DNA of 7,438 nucleotides. It comes from Chitinophagaceae bacterium. GTDB lineage: Bacteria > Bacteroidota > Bacteroidia > Chitinophagales > Chitinophagaceae. Shown piece after piece: positions 1-5,020 of the stretch. The notes below the pieces were generated by a model that was not told the origin of the DNA, searched no databases, and worked only from the letters and a program-made list of their open reading frames with translations. How positions within the stretch are numbered: the first letter of the stretch is position 1; each line of letters begins with the position of its first letter. The stretch covers positions 1 through 7,438 of the forward strand of contig JANYEU010000435.1 in NCBI GenBank assembly GCA_025362915.1, written 5' to 3'. Position numbers and translations under genes: made by a program.

Positions 1-6
1 CTATAA

Positions 7-309
7 ACAGCCGAGGGCTTTTTGGAAACATTGGAGAAGGATTCCACACATTTTAATGAAACTATCAACGCAGCTATTGATGAAAAAGTGAAGGGGAAGA
101 AATTGGAAATAGAGGAGAAAAGTAATAGGATACATGATTTAACGCTGGAGATAAATAACCTGAATAATGAAATAAGCGTACTTAAAAATAAAATAGCCGA
201 CAATGAAAAAAAGTTAACTGCAAATTCTGCCGGATACAATAATCAATCTTCTATTATTAAAAGTAAAATCTCTCAAGACATTGAGAAAATAAAACAATAC
301 TTAAGCTAA
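7..309 (+). CDS. C-terminal part of a coiled-coil protein of unknown function (5' end outside window or frameshifted)
   Basis: I do not recognise a named family. The open frame gives about 100 residues, almost all charged or amphipathic helix, with a heptad-like run from about LEIEEK through EKKL that predicts a coiled coil. There is no membrane segment, cysteine or catalytic motif. The tail SQDIEKIKQYLS is helical. The frame is closed upstream by TAA at 4-6, and the only nearby starts are weak TTG codons (22, 31) without a ribosome site. Reading across the stop with one extra A in the short A run at 5-7 would give YKTAEGFLETLEKD and continue out of the window. I therefore think this is the end of a longer gene and not a complete small one. 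It ends 11 bases before the next gene on the same strand, which suggests an operon. A cytoplasmic scaffold or PspA-like helical role is only a guess. Confidence 0.6.
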   Translation, partial: TAEGFLETLEKDSTHFNETINAAIDEKVKGKKLEIEEKSNRIHDLTLEINNLNNEISVLKNKIADNEKKLTANSAGYNNQSSIIKSKISQDIEKIKQYLS

Positions 310-320
310 CACACAACTAA

Positions 321-1028
321 ATGGAAGACAGATTATCTACCGAACCTATTAAGAATGCCTGGTTTTCTGAGCCTAAAAACGTAGCAACAACCGTTGTAGG
401 CGGCTCTGTTTTATTAGGCCTTACCTACGCATTTCTTACGTTCGTATTGCCTTGGCTAGTAACCGTAACATGGAATTTAGTAAATTTAATAATAGGCGGC
501 ACCGTATTGGGGCTTCTATTGTTGATAATAACCAACAAAAAGTTTTGGCGGGCTATAAAATATTTCTCCGAATTTATTGCAAACTATACAATCGGTATTG
601 CCATAGAATTGAATCCATTCAATATTTTGCAAGCAAAAATAGATCAGGGTTATGAGGATAGGGATACTTTATATAAGCAGGCTGCCAAGCTGAAAGGCAA
701 ACAAAGCGAACTGATGGGCAAGCTGGACGACAGGCAAAAGGAACTGAAACTAAATGCCCAAAAAGTAAAAATATTAAAAGTGGAAGATCCACGCTCAAAG
801 CAAATAGACTTATATTCTAATAACGTATTGCGTTGTCAAGAATATATAGACAACGTATCGCCTATAGTTGGTGATTTAAACAAGCTCATCACATTTGCTG
901 ATATGGCTTATGAAGAAAGTGGGATAATGTTGGAGGATGCAAAACTGGATTTGGAAGCAAAAAAAAGATTTATATTGTTCAGTAACTACAGGTTTATCAG
1001 CGGTATCAAGTGCGATGCAGGTCTTTAA
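321..1028 (+). CDS. Two-TM membrane protein with helical domain, N-terminal part (gene frameshifted at 959-966)
   Basis: Not a family I can name. The ATG at 321 follows the previous stop by 11 bases. Residues 1-20 are hydrophilic. Two strongly hydrophobic segments follow, about 21-43 and 46-70, separated by a Pro-Trp turn, so this looks like a helical-hairpin membrane anchor. From about 105 onward the sequence is charged and helical (for example KGKQSELMGKLDDRQKEL), probably a cytoplasmic coiled-coil or helical bundle. Residues up to about 215 (LDLEAKK) look genuine. The last 20, after the run of eight A at 959-966, are basic and unlike the rest, and are probably off-frame. Dropping one A joins this frame to the one ending at 1314, giving a protein of about 330 aa. 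The gene lies between the coiled-coil gene and the SBP-OmpA gene, so it is a likely partner of the transporter. Confidence 0.7.
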   Translation: MEDRLSTEPIKNAWFSEPKNVATTVVGGSVLLGLTYAFLTFVLPWLVTVTWNLVNLIIGGTVLGLLLLIITNKKFWRAIKYFSEFIANYTIGIAIELNPFNILQAKIDQGYEDRDTLYKQAAKLKGKQSELMGKLDDRQKELKLNAQKVKILKVEDPRSKQIDLYSNNVLRCQEYIDNVSPIVGDLNKLITFADMAYEESGIMLEDAKLDLEAKKRFILFSNYRFISGIKCDAGL

Positions 1029-1314
1029 AGGCGATGATGGTTTAAATCAAGACGCTGAGAGGGCATTGGCAATATTAAAACAGCGGATAGGGGAGAAGAT
1101 TGGGCATATTAAATCTGCGATTGATGTTACATCTAAATTTATGGATGACAGGACATTGGAAGATAAGGCAAAATCTGCCCAGGCAACTGAATTGATTGAT
1201 AAATTCAACTTGGATGGTAATTTCAATTATGCTACTAATTCACTTCTTGAACAAAGGGATTCCGGAAGATTAAAAGGAATAAATGTAGAAAAGTACAAGG
1301 GGTTGATAGACTAA
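961..1314 (+). CDS. C-terminal part of the two-TM helical protein (continuation after frameshift)
   Basis: This frame continues the gene that starts at 321. The first in-frame ATG (937) lies inside the upstream coding sequence and has no ribosome site, so independent translation is unlikely. The genuine part probably begins at the A run and reads KKDLYCSVTTGLSAVSSAMQ. It then runs through helical, charged sequence (for example ALAILKQRIGEKIGHIKSAID and MDDRTLEDKAKSAQATEL) to the stop at 1312-1314. There is no membrane segment and no catalytic motif. The amphipathic helices match the style of residues 105-215 of the upstream part, which supports one protein of about 330 aa. The broad pattern of helices after a membrane hairpin recalls PspA-like or scaffold proteins, but I see no diagnostic motif. 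The next gene starts 34 bases downstream on the same strand. Confidence 0.6.
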   Translation, partial: KKDLYCSVTTGLSAVSSAMQVFKGDDGLNQDAERALAILKQRIGEKIGHIKSAIDVTSKFMDDRTLEDKAKSAQATELIDKFNLDGNFNYATNSLLEQRDSGRLKGINVEKYKGLID

Positions 1315-1348
1315 TACAAACATTTTTATAACTTAAAAAACACATATT

Positions 1349-1927
1349 ATGGCAGTCAAAGTAAAACCGGGAGGCAAAGTATTAATAATAGCCATTATAG
1401 TTGGACTAGGAATATTTGGAGTAAGGCGCTACCAAAATCGTCCTAAAGACGTAGTTTCATCATTAGAAGTAGGAAAAATAGCCTTGCCAGATGCACCAGA
1501 CGCATCATTACCTACCAATGCAACAAAGCTTGCATTGCCAAAAGATGAACCAGCGGTAAATGGGGGTACACCAATAACTTGGGAACGTATGGCTTGGAAT
1601 GCTCAGTTCTCTGGTATGTATGCAAATGGTGGGGTAAGAACAACAAAGGGATCTTTGTTTGATGCTGCAAAATTAGAAGTGACGTATTTGCGTCAGGATG
1701 ATTGCGGAAAGCAAACTGCAGACTTAGTAAAGTTTGCTCAGGAGTATAAGCAAAATCCAAATGCACCAGCTGTATTAATTACTTTGATGGGCGATGGTAT
1801 GCCGGCATTTATGACATCACTCGCAAAGGAATTAGAGCCACTAGGCCCCGAATATCAACCAATTATTATACCTATAGCACATGGTAAATCTTATGGTGAA
1901 GACCAAATCATGGGGCCAACAAGTTGA
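1349..1927 (+). CDS. Membrane-anchored SBP/OmpA fusion protein, N-terminal part (frameshifted at 1925)
   Basis: The ATG at 1349 opens a 192-residue frame. A basic N-terminus is followed by one hydrophobic segment, about residues 10-25 (VLIIAIIVGLGIFG), then RRYQNR. There is no lipobox or clear signal-peptidase site, so it probably stays as an inner-membrane anchor. Residues 30-72 look like a low-complexity linker rich in Ala, Pro and Asp. From about 74 (GTPITWERMAWNAQFSGMYA) an alpha/beta region starts that I read as the first lobe of a periplasmic substrate-binding-like domain. It includes LEVTYLRQDDCGKQ and VLITLMGDGMPAF. The frame ends in GPTS then TGA. Restoring one G (TG to TGG) gives GPTS-W-KQDP and joins it smoothly to the next frame, making about 588 aa. 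NCBI uses the product name phosphate ABC transporter substrate-binding/OmpA family protein for similar architectures; the phosphate part is not shown by this sequence. Confidence 0.75.
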   Translation: MAVKVKPGGKVLIIAIIVGLGIFGVRRYQNRPKDVVSSLEVGKIALPDAPDASLPTNATKLALPKDEPAVNGGTPITWERMAWNAQFSGMYANGGVRTTKGSLFDAAKLEVTYLRQDDCGKQTADLVKFAQEYKQNPNAPAVLITLMGDGMPAFMTSLAKELEPLGPEYQPIIIPIAHGKSYGEDQIMGPTS

Positions 1928-3114
1928 AGCAAGACCCTAAAAATGCAATTGGTAAATGTGTAGCAGGGGTATTGAGGGATGGGGATGTGAACATATTATT
2001 GAAATGGGCAGGAGATAATGGCATAAAAGTAAACCCAGATGAAACAACCTATGATGGTGGTGCTGTAAACTTAATAGCAGCGGCAGACTTCTTAGATGCT
2101 CCCAATAAATACATAACTGGATATAATGAAAAAAGAAAGATAGTAGTAAACGGTAAAACAACAGGCAAAGACACAACTGTGGGAGTGGATGCAGTAGCAA
2201 CCTGGACGCCAGGCGATGTGAATGTAGCAACAAAAAAAGGTGGGCTGGTAACCATAGCAAGCACCAAACAATATGCTTCGCAGATGTCCGCACAAACAAT
2301 TTGCATAAAGAAATGGGCTTACGACCACAGAACAGATGTAGAAAATATGATTATAGCCTTGGCACAAGCGGGTGATCAGGTGCGCTCATTTAATGATGCA
2401 AAAGCTTTTGCAGCCAAAGTAAGTGCTGATCTATACAAAGAACAAGATGCGGCTTATTGGCTGAAATATTATAATGGTGTGGAAGAAAATGATTTGCAAG
2501 GATTAAAGGTAAATTTAGGCGGTTCTGCTGTTTTTAATCTAGCGGATATGGCAAATACTTATGGACTAGGTACTGATAAAATAGACCGTTACAAAGCAGT
2601 TTATAATACGTTTGGTAACTTGATGGTAAAAATGTATCCTGCAATAATGCCTACATTCTTACCTTATGAAAAAGCAGTCGATAAATCTTTTTTAAATAGT
2701 GTGCTATCCAACCATCCTGAATTATTGGAAGGTAAAGCCATAGAAGCAAAGTATGCCAGTGAGATTACGGCAGCGGTTTCTAAAAAGGCTTACTCAATAG
2801 AATTTGAAACAGGGGCATCAACCATTAAGCCTGCATCATATAAATTATTAGATGAAATATTTGAATCAGCAGTGGTAGCAGAAGGATTGAAATTGGGTGT
2901 ATATGGTCATACAGACAACGTAGGCACTGATGAAAAAAATATTACATTGTCTGAACAAAGAGCAGAAGCCGTGAAGGGTTATCTAATGAAAAAAGGTCTT
3001 AAAGAAACTCGGATAGAGACAAAGGGATATGGTTCTACAAAGCCAATTGCAGATAATGCAAGTGCTGAAGGTAAAAAGAAGAATAGGAGGGTTGAAATAG
3101 TTTTAGGAGAATAG
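1924..3114 (+). CDS. SBP/OmpA fusion protein, C-terminal part: second SBP lobe plus OmpA peptidoglycan-binding domain
   Basis: Continuation of the gene starting at 1349; the only early start in this frame is TTG at 1924, at the frameshift itself. Numbered on the rejoined 588-aa protein, the SBP-like region runs to about 470 and contains VLRDGDVNILLKWAGDNG and VATWTPGDVNVA (Trp about 286) followed by GGLVTIASTKQYASQM. This resembles SBPs of the nitrate/sulfonate/taurine type. An OmpA domain fills about 482-588. It has GHTDNVGTDEKNITLSEQR and the terminal NRRVEI. Asp523 and Arg538 are 15 residues apart, the same spacing as the diaminopimelate-binding Asp/Arg pair of Acinetobacter OmpA, so peptidoglycan binding is well supported. 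The protein therefore appears to span from inner membrane to cell wall with the binding region between. The permease and ATPase genes follow after a 144-base gap holding a terminator. The ligand is unknown. Confidence 0.82.
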   Translation: MKQDPKNAIGKCVAGVLRDGDVNILLKWAGDNGIKVNPDETTYDGGAVNLIAAADFLDAPNKYITGYNEKRKIVVNGKTTGKDTTVGVDAVATWTPGDVNVATKKGGLVTIASTKQYASQMSAQTICIKKWAYDHRTDVENMIIALAQAGDQVRSFNDAKAFAAKVSADLYKEQDAAYWLKYYNGVEENDLQGLKVNLGGSAVFNLADMANTYGLGTDKIDRYKAVYNTFGNLMVKMYPAIMPTFLPYEKAVDKSFLNSVLSNHPELLEGKAIEAKYASEITAAVSKKAYSIEFETGASTIKPASYKLLDEIFESAVVAEGLKLGVYGHTDNVGTDEKNITLSEQRAEAVKGYLMKKGLKETRIETKGYGSTKPIADNASAEGKKKNRRVEIVLGE

Positions 3115-3149
3115 GTGCTTAGGAATAAGTAACCTCCCTTAAACAGAAT

Positions 3150-3192
3150 AAAAACAAACCCTGTCACTTTAAATAAGGCGGGGTTTGTTTTT
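3150..3192 (+). terminator. Intrinsic terminator between SBP/OmpA gene and permease gene
   Basis: A 14-bp stem (3152-3165 with 3177-3190, two G-U wobbles) extends by two A-T pairs outward and closes an 11-base loop at 3166-3176. The descending arm ends in GTTTGTTTTT, giving a U-rich tail. It lies 37 bases after the stop of the SBP/OmpA gene. It would end or weaken transcription before the permease gene. The A-rich left flank means it could also work on the other strand, but no minus-strand gene needs it. Confidence 0.8.
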
Positions 3193-3258
3193 GGAGATTT
3201 AATAGAAATAATATTAAGTATCGTAAAGCCTAACCTTATAAATATATTTATATAAAAA

Positions 3259-4044
3259 ATGTTCAAACAGATTTTCTCCCCATTCGGAAAAATAAATAAG
3301 CAGATTTTTATTGTATTGGCAATTGTCCAATCAATTTTGGCATTGGTATTTTGGCATTTTGCCTCTAATGGGTTGGTGCCAAAACCATTAAAAGTAGCGG
3401 ATGCCTTTTTTACATTGCTTACTTCAAAAAACTTGCTGGATAATGTAATTATTAGCTTCATCCTTACCATAAAGGCAATGGCAATATCTATTGTAATTAC
3501 TTTATTTTTTTCTTATTTATCGGTAATTCCATTCTTTAAAACAATAGCACACTTCATTGTAAAATGCAGGTACCTAACCTTGACAGGGTTGATATTTATT
3601 TTTACCTTATTAACGCATGATGGCAGTGAACTGAAACTGTCATTACTAATTTTTGGGATTGTTCCTTTCTTCGTTACTTCTTTTTTAGCAGTAATAATTA
3701 CAACTGATAATCAGCAGTTCGAAATATGCAAAACGCTAGGTTATAATAATTGGGAGACATTATATGAAGTAATAGTGGTAGGTAAAGCGGATCAAGTCCT
3801 GGAAATTATCCGACAAAACTTTGCCATAACTTGGCTGATGATTACTTTGGTTGAGGGGCTAAGTATGAGTGAGGGTGGGGTTGGGGTTGGTACAATGCTT
3901 ATCAAGTATAATAAGTATAATGACATTACGAATGTTTTGGCATTGCAGCTAGTAATCTTTGTAATTGGATTAATATTCGATTTGATTCTAGGAAATCTAA
4001 AGTTCTGGTTGTTTCCACATTCTAAACTGCAAATACATAAATAG
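3259..4044 (+). CDS. ABC transporter permease, SsuC/TauC-like (BPD_transp_1 type)
   Basis: Integral inner-membrane subunit of an ABC importer, 261 aa, a normal length for the sulfonate/nitrate/taurine permease group. Hydrophobic segments lie at about 16-34, 66-90, 107-118, 126-147, 188-206 and 226-247, which fits six helices. Residues 39-54 (LVPKPLKVADAFFTLL) match the position of the LPSP-type motif after the first helix in SsuC-like proteins. The EAA coupling loop is at about 154-184 (FEICKTLGYNNWETLYEVIV), with the conserved Gly161, and would dock on the ATPase. The glycine-rich SEGGVGVGTML (204-214) is also typical of the family. The start is ATG 3259; upstream is very AT-rich with no Shine-Dalgarno. 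The ATPase gene follows after two bases, so the two are almost certainly co-translated. Substrate is not deducible; family members take up anions such as sulfonates or nitrate. Confidence 0.88.
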   Translation: MFKQIFSPFGKINKQIFIVLAIVQSILALVFWHFASNGLVPKPLKVADAFFTLLTSKNLLDNVIISFILTIKAMAISIVITLFFSYLSVIPFFKTIAHFIVKCRYLTLTGLIFIFTLLTHDGSELKLSLLIFGIVPFFVTSFLAVIITTDNQQFEICKTLGYNNWETLYEVIVVGKADQVLEIIRQNFAITWLMITLVEGLSMSEGGVGVGTMLIKYNKYNDITNVLALQLVIFVIGLIFDLILGNLKFWLFPHSKLQIHK

Positions 4045-4046
4045 TA

Positions 4047-4844
4047 ATGAATAATTATTCAAAACAGGATATACTTATAAAGGCTGAAGGTGTATCACTT
4101 TCTTATGGTGATAAACTGATTTTAAGGGATATAAACTTTGAAATTAGGGATATTCTCCGTCCAGGTGTCGTTCAGGGACAAGTGGTATCTTTAATAGGAA
4201 GAAGTGGGATAGGTAAAACTCAGCTTTTTAAGATATTAGCGGGGCTGAATAGTCCAAGTGGGGGAAAAGTTACTCTCCATGACGGTAAGCCTGTAAAAGC
4301 GGGTGATATGGGAGTTGTTTTTCAAAATTATTATCTATTTGAATGGAGAACCATCTACCAATCATTGGAATTGGCCGCTAAGAAGAACCCTAAATTTAAG
4401 AGACAGGATATTAAAAAGGAAATAAATAAGTACGCCGAACAATTTCAGTTAACAGAGCATCTTTCCAAGTATCCACAACAACTTTCAGGGGGACAAAAAC
4501 AGCGGGTTTCTATTATTCAGCAATTGTTGAATGGCTCGTCTTTTATATTATTTGATGAACCATTTTCTGGGTTGGATGTGGTGGTTCTTGAAAAGATTGC
4601 CAACCTTATTCTTCAGGTTTCATTATCTGACGAACTTAAAACATTAATTATTGTTTCCCACGATATTGAAACTGCTGTTTCATTATCAGATACTGTTTTT
4701 GTATTAGGTACTGAAAGCAACAAGGCTGGGGCAACCATTAAAACGGAAATAGACCTCTGTTCCCGTGGTCTGGCTTGGAAGGAAGATATAAAATATATGC
4801 CTGCATTTAAAGAGACTATTGCTGAAATAAAAGCAGTATTATAA
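4047..4844 (+). CDS. ABC transporter ATP-binding protein (SsuB/TauB-like)
   Basis: Cytoplasmic ATPase partner of the preceding permease, 265 aa, complete. Walker A GRSGIGKT at 51-58, Q-loop Gln93 in VFQNYYLFEW, signature LSGGQ at 146-150 followed by KQRVSI, Walker B FILFDE at 166-171, D-loop SGLD at 174-177, and switch His205 in VSHD. All catalytic elements are present, so it should hydrolyse ATP. Two oddities are visible. There is an insert of several residues (RDILRPGVVQ, about 34-43) between the second strand and Walker A, and Walker A is followed by GKTQLFKIL where GKST is usual. These may mark a subfamily that goes with the OmpA-fused binding protein; that is inference. The C-terminal stretch after about 215 (FVLGTESNKAG, then a regulatory-looking tail) is typical of nitrate/sulfonate ATPases. 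ATG 4047 lies two bases after the permease stop. Confidence 0.92.
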   Translation: MNNYSKQDILIKAEGVSLSYGDKLILRDINFEIRDILRPGVVQGQVVSLIGRSGIGKTQLFKILAGLNSPSGGKVTLHDGKPVKAGDMGVVFQNYYLFEWRTIYQSLELAAKKNPKFKRQDIKKEINKYAEQFQLTEHLSKYPQQLSGGQKQRVSIIQQLLNGSSFILFDEPFSGLDVVVLEKIANLILQVSLSDELKTLIIVSHDIETAVSLSDTVFVLGTESNKAGATIKTEIDLCSRGLAWKEDIKYMPAFKETIAEIKAVL

Positions 4845-4931
4845 ATATAAATCAAAACATATTTCCAGATTGTTGAGTATTCAATTGGCATAGTGTAGGT
4901 TCCCCTTTTTAAAAGGACTTAGATGAGGTCT

Positions 4932-4974
4932 AAAAAACAGAGAAGGCTTCACTTAATGCGAAGCCTTCTCTGTT
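4932..4974 (-). terminator. Strong hairpin terminator in the convergent gap, best for the minus-strand lyase gene
   Basis: A perfect 15-bp stem (4936-4950 with 4960-4974) closes a 9-base loop. On the minus strand it is followed directly by TTTTTTAG, a good U tract, and it lies 46 bases after the lyase stop. On the plus strand the tail is only ATATACTTTG, so it could be a weaker terminator for the ABC genes. The rest of the 176-base gap (4845-5020) holds no gene; I see only an AT palindrome near 4904-4916. Confidence 0.85.
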
Positions 4975-5020
4975 ATATACTTTGTGTTCCTTTCTGTATT
5001 AGTGCCTTTGTGGCAAAAAA

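Noticed and set aside
1937..2299. A minus-strand open frame of about 120 codons, rich in Leu and His, opposite the SBP/OmpA gene
   Set aside because: It lies antisense to well-supported coding sequence, and its composition is what a complementary frame of that gene would give.
3243..3250. TATATTTA, one mismatch from the TAnnTTTG promoter element, before the permease gene
   Set aside because: It is only 8 bases from the ATG in very AT-rich sequence, so the match is likely by chance and there is no room for a leader.
2979..3470. A minus-strand open frame of about 163 codons spanning the OmpA end, the terminator and the permease start
   Set aside because: It crosses a terminator hairpin and overlaps two real genes antisense; the protein has no recognisable domain.
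4901..4920. AT-rich palindrome CCTTTTTAAAAGG in the convergent gap, possibly part of a dispersed intergenic repeat
   Set aside because: Only one copy is in the window, and no terminal repeats or duplication are visible, so it cannot be called a repeat element from this sequence.
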